A DNA stretch of 64,000 nt, taken from positions 41,052,490-41,116,489 of the forward strand of contig NC_090709.1 in the NCBI RefSeq assembly GCF_040954835.1. The letters are read 5' to 3'. Below the pieces are notes generated by a model. That model made no database searches. It was given only the letters and a program-made list of their open reading frames with translations, and was not told where the DNA came from. Shown here in pieces: positions 47,821 through 58,885 of the stretch. A program made the position numbers and the translations under genes. Within the stretch, counting starts at the first letter, position 1, and each line of letters begins with the position of its first letter. This DNA comes from Lepisosteus oculatus (Eukaryota; Chordata; Actinopteri; Semionotiformes; Lepisosteidae).

Positions 47821-49755
47821 ATGGCGGAGGCGGCCGGCACGTCGAGAGAGACGATCACGGAGACGGTGCAGACCAGCACGCCGCCCCCTCCCCAGCAGGT
47901 ACCGCAGTCGCCGCTAACGAGCGTGTCGAAAATAATGATCATAACGACAGCAATCGCGCTGGAAATGACAACACGGCGCTGCGTCATTGACGCCGCGCCA
48001 CCTGATCACCTCCTGAGCTGCCTGGAGATCTTGTTGACAGACGGAAAACACCATATTTATTCTCTCTCTCTCTCACACACACACACGTCATTCTCATTTT
48101 TAAAACCTGTTTCCCCCCACCACCACCACCAATCCATTACAGTGTTCATGTACTGGAGTGTCCAGTCAGTGTGTGTGTGTGTATGAACCCCTCTCTCTCT
48201 CAGTGCAGTGTTCATGTACTGGAGTGTCCAGTCAGTGTGTGTGTGTGTATGAACCCCTCTCTCTCTCAGTGCAGTGTTCATGTGCTGGAGTGTCCAGTCA
48301 GTGTGTCTGTATGAACCCCTCTCTCTCTCTCAGTGCAGTGTTCATGTACTGGAGTGTCCAGTCAGTGTGTGTGTATGAACCCCTCTCTCTCTCAGTGCAG
48401 TGTTCATGTACTGGAGTGTCCAGTCAGTGTGTGTGTGTATGAACCCCTCTCTCTCTCAGTGCAGTGTTCATGTACTGGAGTGTCCAGTCAGTGTGTCTGT
48501 GTGAACCCCTCTCTCTCTCTCAGTGCAGTGTTCATGTACTGGAGTGTCCAGTCAGTGTGTCTGTATGAACCCCTCTCTCTCTCAGTGCAGTGTTCATGTC
48601 CTGGAGTGTCCAGTCAGTGTGTCTGTATGAACCCCTCTCTCTCTCAGTGCAGTGTTCATGTACTGGAGTGTCCAGTCAGTGTGTCTGTGTGAACCCCTCT
48701 CTCTCTCAGTGCAGTGTTCATGTACTGGAGTGTCCAGTCAGTGTGTCTGTATGAACCCCTCTCTCTCTCTCAGTGCAGTGTTCATGTACTGGAGTGTCCA
48801 GTCAGTGTGTCTGTATGAACCCCTCTCTCTCTCATTCTGCAGGAGAGCCGCAGTCTGACAATCAAGCTGAGGAAGAGGAAGACGGAGAAGAAGGTGGAGT
48901 TTTCCAGCGACACTGTGGACAATGAGCATCTGGGCCGAAGGTCTTCCAAATGTGAGTCGACTGTCACTCAGTTCTGTGTTCCTGTTCCTTCCTCATCAAA
49001 GTAGCAGAAGCGTAGCACCTAGACTCATTCAACAGTTAAGGGTCAATGCTGTGCTTATTAGAGAATTCAGCTGATTGATTTGAGTATCTAGTCCAGGCTT
49101 GTCCCGAGAGAAGGCGTCAGCTTGTTCCACACTCCCACCGCCCTTTGTGTAAAGAAACACCTCCTGTGGCCAGATTGAACACTTGAGTCTCGGGGTTCGT
49201 GTTATGTCATTTAGAAAGTTGAATATACGTCTAAAGGGGCTCTTCTGTACACAGACGGTTGTGGGGGTGGGGAACAAGCTGCCCAGCCCTGTGGTTGAAG
49301 CCGATACCCCAGCTTCTCTCTCCAGACATAGCTGGGTGAGCTCCTCCAGTCAGGACAGGAGGCTCTACTGTACACAGAGGGTGGTGGGGGTGGGGAACAA
49401 GCTGCCCAGCCCTGTGGTTGAAGCCGATACCCCGGCTTCTCTCTCCAGACACAGCTGGGTGAGCTCCTCCAGTCAGGACAGGGGGCTCTACTGTACACAG
49501 AGGATGGTGGGGGTGGGAACAAGCTGCCCAGCCCTGTGGTTGAAGCCGATACCCCGGCTCCTCTCCCAGACGCAGCTGGGTGAGCTCCTCCAGTCAGGAC
49601 AGGAGGCTCTTCTGTACGCAGAGGGTTGTGGGGGTGGGGAACAAGCTGCCCAGTCTGTGTGGTTGAAGCCGATACCCTGGCTTCTCTCCAGACACAGCTG
49701 GGTGAGCTCCTCAGATTGATGAGCTACTCCCTGCGCAAGAGAGGTGTCTGTATGA

Positions 49756-49826
<71 letters not shown>

Positions 49827-50001
49827 GCTGCTGTATCTATGAGAAGCCCAGGCAGTTTGGGAGAGCTCCTCGGAGAGCGAGGGGGAGGACGACGGCTGTG
49901 GCAGTGCCAACTGCATCATGGGACACCGGAGCCGGCCCGGCGCGGGGCCCCCCGGTGCCGGGGGGCCGCGGCAGCAGCCCCAGGGCCGCCACGCCCACTG
50001 A
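47821..50001 (+). CDS. ppp1r11: Protein phosphatase 1 inhibitor-3, with apparent 1-nt deletion in exon 3
   Basis: Small, mostly disordered inhibitor of PP1 catalytic subunits; the mammalian protein also has reported E3 ligase activity through its Cys-rich part. Exons: 47821-47898 ([18 protein letters not shown]..), 48843-48951 ([18 protein letters not shown], then [16 protein letters not shown]) and 49827-50001. The RVxF-type PP1 docking motif is KKVEF. Exon 3 starts [12 protein letters not shown] and then shifts frame: TTTGGGAGAGC where the family requires one more G. After the shift the expected acidic and Cys-rich tail ([21 protein letters not shown]) is intact up to TGA at 49999-50001. 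A missed base in a G run is the simplest reading; a real polymorphism or recent lesion is possible. AATAAA is at 50079-50084. VARS2 and PPP1R11 both map to the human MHC class I region. Confidence 0.92.
48135..48838 (+). repeat. 62-bp minisatellite ending at the PPP1R11 exon 2 acceptor
   Basis: About 11 copies of the unit also found in VARS2 intron 24, again in sense orientation: TTCATGTACTGGAGTGTCC, AGTCAGTGTGTCTGTATG, AACCCCTCTCTCTCTCAG. The last partial unit provides the pyrimidine tract of the exon 2 acceptor (ending ATTCTGCAG at 48842). Confidence 0.93.
49235..49715. repeat. 121-bp tandem array, about 4 copies, PPP1R11 intron 2
   Basis: Four head-to-tail copies in the orientation of 1-190, with a degenerate further piece at 49090-49150. 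Confidence 0.92.
49745..49826 (+). repeat. Partial 62-bp unit with (CT)n at the exon 3 acceptor
   Basis: GTGTCTGTATGAACCCC (part of the 62 bp unit) runs into about 65 bp of (CT)n that ends in the CAG acceptor of PPP1R11 exon 3. Confidence 0.85.
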
Positions 50002-50420
50002 GCACCCAGTGAAGAGAGAGAGAGAGAGAGAGAGAGGTAGCTCACTGTGAGCCAGGGGGCGCCGCCGCGAGACGCAGAAATAAACAAACTCAAGCACTAC
50101 AAGACGGGGGGACCTTCCATTGGTGACGCGGGGGGGGGGGCAGGCGGGGACACGCGGGGGTGGAGGTGGGGGTACGAGCGGACCGGGGTGAGAGAGGGCG
50201 AGAGGCACTGATCGTCGCAGGGAGACGTTGGGGGGGGGGTAGCTGCTGAGTATCTGCCCCTCCCGCCCCCTCCCCCCCTCGTCTCTGTCCCCCCCCCACC
50301 CCCCCGCGCTCCTCTCCCCTTCCTCTCTCCTCCCGCTGCGCCTGGCCGCCCAGCTGTGGTGCCTGATGGGATTGAATGCTGTATCTTCACGAGAAACGCA
50401 CTGAGTCAGCCTTTCAGTTA
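50002..50420 (+). other. ppp1r11: PPP1R11 3' UTR and G-rich flank
   Basis: The poly(A) signal at 50079-50084 probably ends the transcript near 50105. The following 50110-50340 is G/C-skewed with several G runs of 8-10; no gene is evident. Confidence 0.55.
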
Positions 50421-50424
50421 TTAA

Positions 50425-51055
50425 ACGCACACTCACACACCCTCACACTCACACACCCTCACATCCTCACACTCACACACCCTCACACCCTCACACTCAC
50501 ACACCCTCACACTCACACACTCACACCCTCACACTCACACCCTCACACTCACACACCCTCACATCCTCACACTCACACACTCACACACCCTCACACCCTC
50601 ACACCCTCACACTCACACACTCACACCCTCACACTCACACACCCTCACATCCTCACACTCACACACTCACACACCCTCACACTCACACACCCTCACACTC
50701 ACACACCCTCACACCCTCACACCCTCACACTCACATACCCTCACAACCTCACACTCACACACCCTCACACCCTCACGCTCTCACACCCTCACGCTCACAC
50801 CCTCACACTCACACGCCCTCACACTCTCACGCTCTCACACTCACACGCCCCCACACCCTCACACTCACACACCCTCACACCCTCACACCCTCACACTCTC
50901 ACACTCTCACTCTCACTCTCACTCTCACACTCTCACGCTCTCACACTCACACACCCTCACACCCTCACACCCTCACACACTCACACCCTCACACTCACAC
51001 ACCCTCACACTCACACGCTCTCACACACACACCCTCAGACTCTCACGCTCACACA
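50425..51055. repeat. CACACTCACACCCT low-complexity array
   Basis: Irregular repeats of ACACCCTCACACTCACAC and CTCACGCTCTCACAC; the His/Thr/Pro-rich ORF over it is spurious. Confidence 0.92.
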
Positions 51056-51194
51056 CACTGACGCCGGGGACCTCACGGACTCTTCCACTGTGCCCTGAGC
51101 TGCTGTCGCACAGCCTGATAACACACCCTGGCCTGGTGGTATAGACAGTTATATGCTGTCAGCTGGTATTTATGTTTATTTATGGTTACGTACC

Positions 51195-51740
51195 CTCAAG
51201 TGGTGTTATATGCAGTTATATGCCCTTCACCGTATGTTGTATACCCTGCGCTGGTGTTATATAGTCTCTGATATACCCTGCGCTGGTGTCGTATACAGTT
51301 ATGTATACCCTGCGCTGGTGTCGTATACAATTATATATACCCTGCGCTGGTGTTATATACAGTTATATATACCCTGTGCTGGTGTCATATACAGTTATAT
51401 ATACCCTGCGCTGGTGTTATATACAGTTATATATACCCTGTGCTGGTGTCATATACAGTTATATATACCCTGCGCTGGTGTTATATACAGTTATATATAC
51501 CCTGTGCTGGTATCATATACAGTTATATAATACCCTGCGCCGGTGTTATATACAGTTATATATACCCTGCGCTGGTGTCGTATACAGTTATATATACCCT
51601 GCGCTGGTGTCATATACAGTTATATATACCCTGCGCTGGTGTCATATACAGTTATATATACCCTGCGCTGGTGTCGTATACAGTTATATATACCCTGCGC
51701 TGGTGTTATATACAGTTATATATACCCTGCGCTGGTGGGG
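51195..51740. repeat. 32-bp tandem repeat
   Basis: About 17 copies of CCCTGCGCTGGTGTCATATA followed by CAGTTATATATA. The spurious Tyr/Ile/Pro-rich ORFs come from the repeat. Confidence 0.93.
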
Positions 51741-51889
51741 GTCAAGGGTTCATACGATGGCTGGGGTAACTGGGTACAACAGGAGGGCGGCCCGATTTTT
51801 ATTTGTTTTTTTTTTAAATAAATTTTAATTTTGCAGAATGATTAATAATCCTCCTCTTAACTTTCGTCGTCTTCTGATCAAGAAATGTG

Positions 51890-51942
51890 GCCCCACACAC
51901 ACACACACACCCACCCTGGACAGGACACCAGTCCATCACAGG

Positions 51943-51973
<31 letters not shown>

Positions 51974-52015
51974 CACACTCACACTCACACTCACACTCAC
52001 ACTCACACTCACCTG
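51890..52015. repeat. (CA)n/(CACACT)n with a single GATGGACTGG-type unit
   Basis: One copy of CCTGGACAGGACACCAGTCC is embedded between (CA)n and (ACTCAC)n. Confidence 0.85.
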
Positions 52016-52189
52016 TATAAACAGATTAAATAATAATCAATCATTTGCATCCTAAGTATTCCTCTTCACCCCACGGGTACAAAAGAACATTTTTTAAGTA
52101 CGACATGTATTGCATCTTTCTGTATGATCCTGATAAGTAAAAGAAAATCGTCTTTGAGTCCCGTGACAAAGCGTTTTGTGTGGAAGTCT

Positions 52190-52410
52190 GTTTTTTTTCC
52201 TGTTGCGTTCGTCTTCAGGGGGCCCTCCTTGTTCTGAAGCCCTGGGTTCGAGTCCGGGTGTCCACCTTCTGTGGGGAGTCTGCGTGTTCTCCCAGCTGAT
52301 CCCCCCCAGAGCGCCTCTGCTGTCATTATGACCCATCAGGTTTCAGCGGGTGCAGCTGCCCTCTGCCCTCTGCCCTCTGCCCTTTGCCCTCTGCCCTCTG
52401 CCCTCTGCAG
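52190..52410. mobile_element. Decayed dispersed-element fragment and CCTCTGC heptamer repeat
   Basis: GGGTTCGAGTCCGGGTGTCC and GGGGAGTCTGCGTGTTCTCC resemble the left part of the 58.4 kb element. A run of seven CTGCCCT-type heptamers follows at 52348-52407. Confidence 0.5.
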
Positions 52411-52754
52411 ATTCCTGCAGCAGGTCACAGAGTGACAGCCAGTGACCACATGGGACAGGAGGAGAGGAAGTACCCCTCCCCAGGGGGAAAAAAAAACTCG
52501 TGCAACACAGAACTTGTGTGAGTTTTTTTTTCTTTTCCTGACAAAGTGCAGGAGCCCCCTGGACCTCCGCCATGCCCTGAACCCTGCGAAGGACACGGTC
52601 GTCATATCAGTCAGGATAAACGCCAGTCGATACACTAGCCCCCCACACACACACACCTGGGATCATAGACTTCCCAGAGTCCTTAGGAATTACGAGATGG
52701 GTCACCAACGAGATGAGGCGATAAGTCCGAACTTCCCCTTTGGTATGATGGTAT

Positions 52755-53795
52755 GATCTCACCCAGCTGTGTCTGGAGAGGAGCCGGGGTATCGGCTTCA
52801 ACCACAGGGCTGGGCAGCCTGTTCCCCACCCCCACCCCCCTCTGTGTACAGAAGAGCCTCCTGTCCTGACTGGAGGAGCTCACCCAGCTGTGTCTGGAGA
52901 GGAGCCGGGGTATCGGCTTCAACCACAGGGCTGGGCAGCCTGTTCCCCACCCCCACCCCCCTCTGTGTACAGAAGAGCCTCCTGTCCTGACTGGAGGAGC
53001 TCACCCAGCTGTGTCTGGAGAGAAGCCGGGGTATCGGCTTCAACCACAGGGCTGGGCAGCTTGTTCCCCACCCCCACCACCCTCTGTGTACAGAAGAGCC
53101 TCCTGTCCTGACTGGAGGAGCTCACCCAGCTGTGTCTGGAGAGAAGCCAGGGTATCGGCTTCAACCACAGGGCTGGGCAGCTTGTTCCCCACCCCCACCC
53201 CCCTCTGTGTACAGAAGAGCCTCCTGTCCTGACTGGAGGAGCTCACCCAGCTGTGTCTGGAGAGAAGCCGGGGTATCGGCTTCAACCACAGGGCTGGGCA
53301 GCTTGTTCCCCACCCCCGCCCCCCTCTGTGTACAGTAGAGCCTCCTGTCCTGACTGGAGGAGCTCACCCAGCTGTGTCTGGAGAGAAGCCGGAGTATCGG
53401 CTTCAACCACAGGGCTGGGCAGCTTGTTCCCCACCCCCGCCCCCCTCTGTGTACAGAAGAGCCTCCTGTCCTGACTGGAGGAGCTCACCCAGCTGTGTCT
53501 GGAGAGAAGCCGGGGTATCGGCTTCAACCACAGGGCTGGGCAGCCTGTTCCCCACCCCCACCCCCCTCTGTGTACAGTACAGCCTCCTGTCCTGACTGGA
53601 GGAGCTCACCCAGCTGTGTCTGGAGAGAAGCCGGGGTATCGGCTTCAACCACAGGGCTGGGCAGCTTGTTCCCCACCCCCACCACCCTCTGTGAACAGAA
53701 GAGCCTCCTGTCCTGACTGGAGGAGCTCACCCAGCTGTGTCTGGAGAGAAGCCGGGGTATCGGCTTCAACCACAGGGCTGGGCAGCTTGTTCCAT
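52755..53795. repeat. 121-bp tandem array, about 8.5 copies
   Basis: The longest and most homogeneous array of this unit; repeated ORF starts exactly 121 apart show the period. Orientation is opposite to the 33 kb array. Confidence 0.95.
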
Positions 53796-53879
53796 TCTCC
53801 CGTTAATAAGTGTGAATTCCCCGACTTGCTTCTAGACGAATTTTGAGGAAAAACAGACCAGAGACCAGAGCCTGATAAT

Positions 53880-54126
53880 TTTTTTAAATGACTTTATTAC
53901 CTTTGCTTGGAAAACAAACAAAAAAAAAAACAGCACACCATCCATTCCCTCAGTGACACTGGAGTGACGTCCCCAGTAAAACCGTTTTTTTCAGGCTGCG
54001 GCGTCTCGACAGTTTCTTTGGCATTTTACAGCCGCCCCCCCCAGCGTGAGCTCCCTGCTCCTTCCTCTCTCCGTGTAGGTTTCGATTAAAAAAAAACCCA
54101 GTAGGCCTCAGTTGAGCCTGCCCACT
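53880..54126 (-). other. 3' UTR of the candidate 54-56 kb gene
   Basis: On minus, an AATAAA (TTTATT at 53893-53898) lies about 230 bases after the predicted stop, supporting a transcript end near 53880. Confidence 0.4.
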
Positions 54127-56493
54127 CTAGTAGGCTCCCTTCCCCACTGCAGTGCTTCCGTCCTGGGCCGCGGCGTCCAGGGCCTCTCCCCGGACCTCCT
54201 CGGGCCTGGAGGGATGCCGGCCCGTTTGTCCCCGAGCGGGACTACTGCTCTCCTGCGCTCCAGACGCACAGCCCTGGTCTGGATCAGGGCACTGAAACAC
54301 ACAGAGAGAGGGAGGTTATAGTCGGGACACGGTCAGATTAGATGGGCAGTTTTACAAACAGCTGTTCAAAACGAGAAGAGAAGCCTCTGAGGTGTGCATC
54401 AGGTGTATCTGTACAGCGTGTCCCATAAGAGTCCGGACAGGTGTGTCTGTACAGTGTGTCCCATAAGAGTCTGGACAGGTGAGTGTGTACAGTGTGTCCA
54501 GTAAGAGTCTGGACGGGTGAGTGTGTACAGTGTGTCCAGTAAGGGTCTGGACAGGTGAGTGTGTACAGTGTGTCCAGTGAGAGTCTGGACAGGTGAGTGT
54601 GTACAGTGTGTCCAGTAAGAGTGTGGACAGGTGAGTGTGTACAGTGTGTCCAGTGAGAGTCTGGACAGGCGAGTGTGTACAGTGTGTCCAGTAAGAGTCT
54701 GGACAGGTGAGTGTGTACAGTGTGTCCAGTTAGAGTCTGGACAGGTGGGTGTGTACAGTGTGTCCAGTAAGAGTCTGGACAGGTGAGTGTGTACAGTGTG
54801 TCCAGTGAGAGTGTGGACAGGTGAGTGTGTACAGTGTGTCCAGTGAGAGTCTGGACGGGCGAGTGTGTACAGTGTGTCCAGTGAGAGTCTGGACAGGCGA
54901 GTGTGTACAGTGTGTTCAGTGAGAGTGTGGACAGGTGAGTGTGTACAGTGTGTCCAGTGAGAGTCTGGACAGGCGAGTGTGTACAGTGTGTCCAGTAAGA
55001 GTCTGGACAGGCGAGTGTGTACAGTGTGTCCAGTGAGAGTCTGGACAGGTGGGTGTGTCTCTACAGTGTGTCCAGTGAGAGTCTGGACAGGCGAGTGTGT
55101 ACAGTGTGTCCAGTGAGAGTCTGGACAGGTGGGTGTGTCTCTACAGTGTGTCCAGTGAGAGTGTGGACAGGTGAGTGTGTACAGTGTGTCCAGTGAGAGT
55201 CTGGACAGGTGGGTGTGTCTCTACAGTGTGTCCAGTGAGAGTCTGGACAGGTGGGTGTGTCTCTACAGTGTGTCCAGTGAGAGTCTGGACAGGTGGGTGT
55301 GTCTCTACAGTGTGTCCAGTGAGAGTCCGTATACTAGTAGACGGGTTAAATAATCCAATTGAAAGACGGTAAACACACGAGGCTCGTTCTCAAGCGCGCC
55401 ACATGATTAACTGTTGCCTAAGCGTCCAATACTCGTTTCTAAACGACCGATTCTCGTCCTTCTCAATTTCACCGACATCCCAAGTAACTCACGTCGAAAA
55501 CATGTCTATTAGGCGTTTGCGCCATTCAAGACAAGACACGACCGATTCCAGGACTATTAAACTCTAAACCTGACAATTTCACACGCTCCCACACCCGAAA
55601 ATGAAGAATTTCTCCTCGTTTGGCGAATTTGAAACGGTTTGTTCAATTAACCGCAACACACAAGACGGCGGTGTTACCTGTTCCAGCGGGACGGCTGGGG
55701 CCTCTCCCGCCGGCTCGGACCTGTCCGGGCTGCCGTCTCCCGCTGCAGCCCGGTTCGGGGGGCAGGCGGGCCCGGGCCGGGGGTCCGGCGCGCCCCGGAG
55801 GGCCGCCGACACCAGCGCGGTCCAGGAAAGGCACCCCTTCCTGAAACGCACCCAACCGGGCCAGGAGAGGAACCCCCCGCCGGTCCGTCCGTGGGCTCGG
55901 GGCAGCAACAGGCTGACGTGCAGAACCGGGCTCCCAGGACCGGCGCGGTGGGCGGAACCGTCCCGCGTGTCCCTCGTGGGCTCCGGTCGCCCTGGCGGTT
56001 TCGGGGCGCCCCCGGCCGCCCACCCCAGCAGTCCCTTGTGCACCCCCCAGCCGGGGTGGGGGGACCCCCTGCCCGGTTCGGCGGCGAGTCCCACGGCGGT
56101 CCGCGCAGGACGCGGCGGTTCCGACCCGGAGCTCGGAGGCGGCCGCTGTGCGCGTCTCCCGGGCCCCTCCGCCGTCTGGGCTGCGGGCCCCCGCTTTTCG
56201 CTGACCCTCCACCTCAGGGGGCCCCCAGACCCGCCGACCCGCACCCCGCAACCCCCCGGCCCGCGCCGCCAACGAGCGGCCGTCGCCGCCGCCGGCCCCC
56301 AGCTGCGCCCGCCGCCCCGCCGAGGCGCTGGGGGCTCCGGCTGCGGCCCGCACGGCAGCCCGAGGCTGCGGCCTGCGCCGGCGGGCCTCGGCGGCGGGTC
56401 GGCTGCGTGAGGCGGCGGCCGCGGCCGCCCGAACAGGCCGCCCCGGCAGCGGAGGACGCCGGCCCGGGCGGAGGCGGAAGGGACCGAAGTCAT
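54127..56493 (-). CDS. GC-rich two-exon candidate gene, unrecognised
   Basis: Prediction from minus-strand signals: ATG at 56493, exon 1 to 55678 (816 nt) with donor AACAG|GTAACA; acceptor CTGTGTGTTTCAG, exon 2 54291-54127 (55 codons with TAG); AATAAA at 53893-53898. Frame is kept across the junction, giving 326 residues. The N-terminus (MTSVPSASARAGVLRCRGG) is Arg-rich without acidic residues, compatible with a mitochondrial presequence; the rest is Pro/Gly/Arg-rich with a more hydrophobic stretch (GGGFLSWPGWVRF). I recognise no domain. Exon 1 lies in an extreme CpG island where long ORFs arise by chance, and another minus frame is also open. The splice sites, poly(A) signal and CpG island support a transcribed gene more than this exact protein. 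Confidence 0.35.
54395..55330. repeat. 38-bp tandem repeat
   Basis: About 24 copies with GTACAGTGTGTCCAGTGAG and AGTCTGGACAGGTGAGTGT. It occupies most of the predicted intron of the candidate gene. Sequence 55335-55675 is unassigned. Confidence 0.93.
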
Positions 56494-56640
56494 CGCAGCG
56501 GCAGGTAGGCGACAGAAACGCGTCTCATCTAAGCCCAACGAGGGGGTCTCCGGAGCTGACAGTGTGAAAACGGGGGTCCTGCGCTGTGCACTACCGCCAT
56601 CCTCGGCGTGCCGTTTAAAAATGCCGTCCCATCTGGGTTT
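55680..56640 (-). promoter_or_regulatory. CpG island
   Basis: Roughly 900 bp of very high GC and CpG density (about 55680-56510), falling off sharply at 56520. It is the likely promoter/first exon of a minus-strand transcript. Confidence 0.6.
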
Positions 56641-57004
56641 GGAAAAAAAAAACAACAACAACAAAAACAAACACCACCCCGCTCGATGAATGAGCGCCGG
56701 GCGGATCTCCGGTCACCGCTGACGGCGGCTGCTGCCGCCCACTGGCCGCTGTGAGACGGTGGCGCCGTCCCGGTACCGGACAGATCCAGCCCCAGGGGGC
56801 CCGTCCCGCTACCGGACAGATCCGGTCCCCCACCCCACCAAGCCGTGACTCCGCTAATTGTCTTTCCAATGTGATGCGTAACTGACACTTTCCTGGCGCC
56901 ACAGCCGAAACGTCGTGTCGTGTCGTGTCGTGTCGTGTCCTGTATAATCCTGTACGTGTTCCTGTGCAGCCTGACGCATCTCCCGGCTTGAACTACGTTT
57001 TGAA

Positions 57005-57530
57005 AGCCTGGCCAGTACCTGGAGGGGAGACCCCTGGGAGAGCTGAGGCTGCTGCTGGGAGAGGTGTGAGTGGGGCCAGCAGGGGGCGCTCTCACCCTGC
57101 GGTCTGTGTGGGTCCTGATGCCCCAGTATAGTGACGGGGGACACTGGGCTGTAAACAGGCGCCGTCCTTCGGATGAGACGTCAAACCCGAGGTCCTGACT
57201 CTCTGTGGTCATTAAAAATCCCAGGGCGTTTCTCGAAAAGAGTAGGGGTGTAACCCCGGCGTCCTGGCCAAATTTCCCATGGGCCCTCACCCATCATGGC
57301 CTCCTAATAACCCCCCTCTCTGAACTGGCTCCATCCCTCTGCTCTCCTCCCCACTGAGAGCTGCTGTGTGGGGGAGCGTTCTGGCGCACTATGGCTGCCG
57401 TCCCATCATCCAGGTGGGGGCTGCACACTGGTGGCGGTAGTGGGATCCCCATTACCTGTAAAGCGCTTTGAGTGGAGTGTCCAGAAAAGCGCTCTATAAG
57501 TGTCAGCCATTATTATGAATAATTATGACG
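57005..57530 (-). mobile_element. ~530-bp dispersed element, copy C, near full length
   Basis: From GGCCAGTACCTGGAGGGGAG to AGCGCTCTATAAGTGTCAGC then (ATT)n. It is collinear with the reverse complement of copy B and defines the unbroken order used to recognise the interrupted copy D. Confidence 0.85.
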
Positions 57531-57639
57531 ATGGGTGTGTCCGGCGTGGCCGTCGTTCACAGTTTGGGGGTGTCCAACACCCTCTTGTGTGACCCTGACG
57601 CCTACAATCAGACGCCGATGCTCTGACTGAGCGGTGCGG

Positions 57640-57965
57640 GCGCTCGGTGAAACGACCGCGTGTTAAGAGTCTTACCGACGACGGTCAGCCGGACTTGACC
57701 GGTGGCGTTCTGAGACTGGCACTCGTCCAGGGTCCCATCAGCGGAGGTGGTGCGCTGAAGGGTCGGGGAGAAGTCCCCCGCCGCGACCCCCTGGTTTCGG
57801 GGGTCTGCCAAAACACGGATCAGCTGGGCGGGCGCCCCACTCGGTCCGCGGCAGGGCAGGGCGGCGTTGTCACGGTCACAACAGGATCTTCACGGGCTGA
57901 AAATCGGGTGGCGCCCAGGTTCTGAACCGTGTAGCTGAAATACCCTCCCACCCTCCTCTCCTCAG
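57640..57965 (-). pseudogene. Decayed Ig-like domain exon
   Basis: On minus, an acceptor-like CCGATTTTCAG precedes a stretch reading EDPVVTVT in one frame. After a shift it reads QLIRVLADPRNQG, then SADGTLDECQSQNATGQVRL and TVV, and ends at a donor G|GTAAGA (57674/57673). The late D-G-x-L-x-x-C and V-R-L-T-V pattern is that of the F and G strands of an Ig V-like domain. The frame change and an in-frame stop suggest a relic. No neighbouring exon was found. Confidence 0.3.
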
Positions 57966-58149
57966 TATAACAAACTAGAATGTTTCACTGTGTGAATTGT
58001 TCGTTTGTCGAGCAGAGCAGCCCGAAACGGGCTTCACCAGATGGAGCAATATCGCCACCTACTGACCGCACAAGAGACCGCGGTCGAAATCACCGCTCAG
58101 GACACGACAGAAACCACAGCCCGCGACGCCGGTGGGTTGTTTCAGTGGT

Positions 58150-58155
58150 TTTATT
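58150..58155 (-). other. Poly(A) signal of MHC class I gene 2
   Basis: TTTATT on plus is AATAAA on the gene's sense strand, about 80 bases after the stop codon at 58236-58238. Confidence 0.6.
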
Positions 58156-58235
58156 ATGTCTCAGTGTGACGTCTCTCTCTGAAGGCGTTCGGTCCACACT
58201 CTGCAGAGTCCCCCTCCTCGGTCCGCACGGCCTCT

Positions 58236-58731
58236 CTAGGGACCAGAGCTGTTGGACGACGTCTCGCTCTGTTCTTTTCCTGGAAGGCACCACAGGAGAG
58301 GAGAGGTCGGAGGTCACGGACAGGTCAGAGAGGGGTCAGAGCAAGGCGTCTGGTCGAGAGCACGCTCCTCTCGCGCCACAGATGGGCTGCAGTTCCTTGT
58401 GCCCTGGGTGCGATTCCAGGCCGGGGGTGCTGTCTGTGTGGAGTTTGCATGTTCTCCCCTGATGAGCATGGGTTTCCTCCCACAGTCCAGAGACAAACTG
58501 GTGGGTTACTTGGCTTCGGGGGAAAACTGGCCTTGGTGTGTGAGTGTGTGACTGTCCTGTGATGGACTGGTGTCCTGTCCAGGGTGTGTGAGTGTGTGTG
58601 TGTCCTGTGATGGACTGCTGTCCTGTCCAGGGTGTGTGAGTGTGTGTGTGTGTCCTGTGATGGACTGGTGTCCTGTCCGGGGTGTGTGTGTGTGTGTGTG
58701 TCCTGTGATGGACTGGTGTCCTGTCCAGGGT

Positions 58732-58769
<38 letters not shown>

Positions 58770-58847
58770 TGTGATGGACTGGTGTCCTGTCCAGGGTGTG
58801 TGTGTGTGTGTGTGTGTCCTGTGATGGACTGGTGTCCTGTCCAGGGT

Positions 58848-58885
<38 letters not shown>

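Noticed and set aside
50376-51098. 240-codon His/Thr-rich ORF
   Set aside because: Low-complexity CACACTC repeat.
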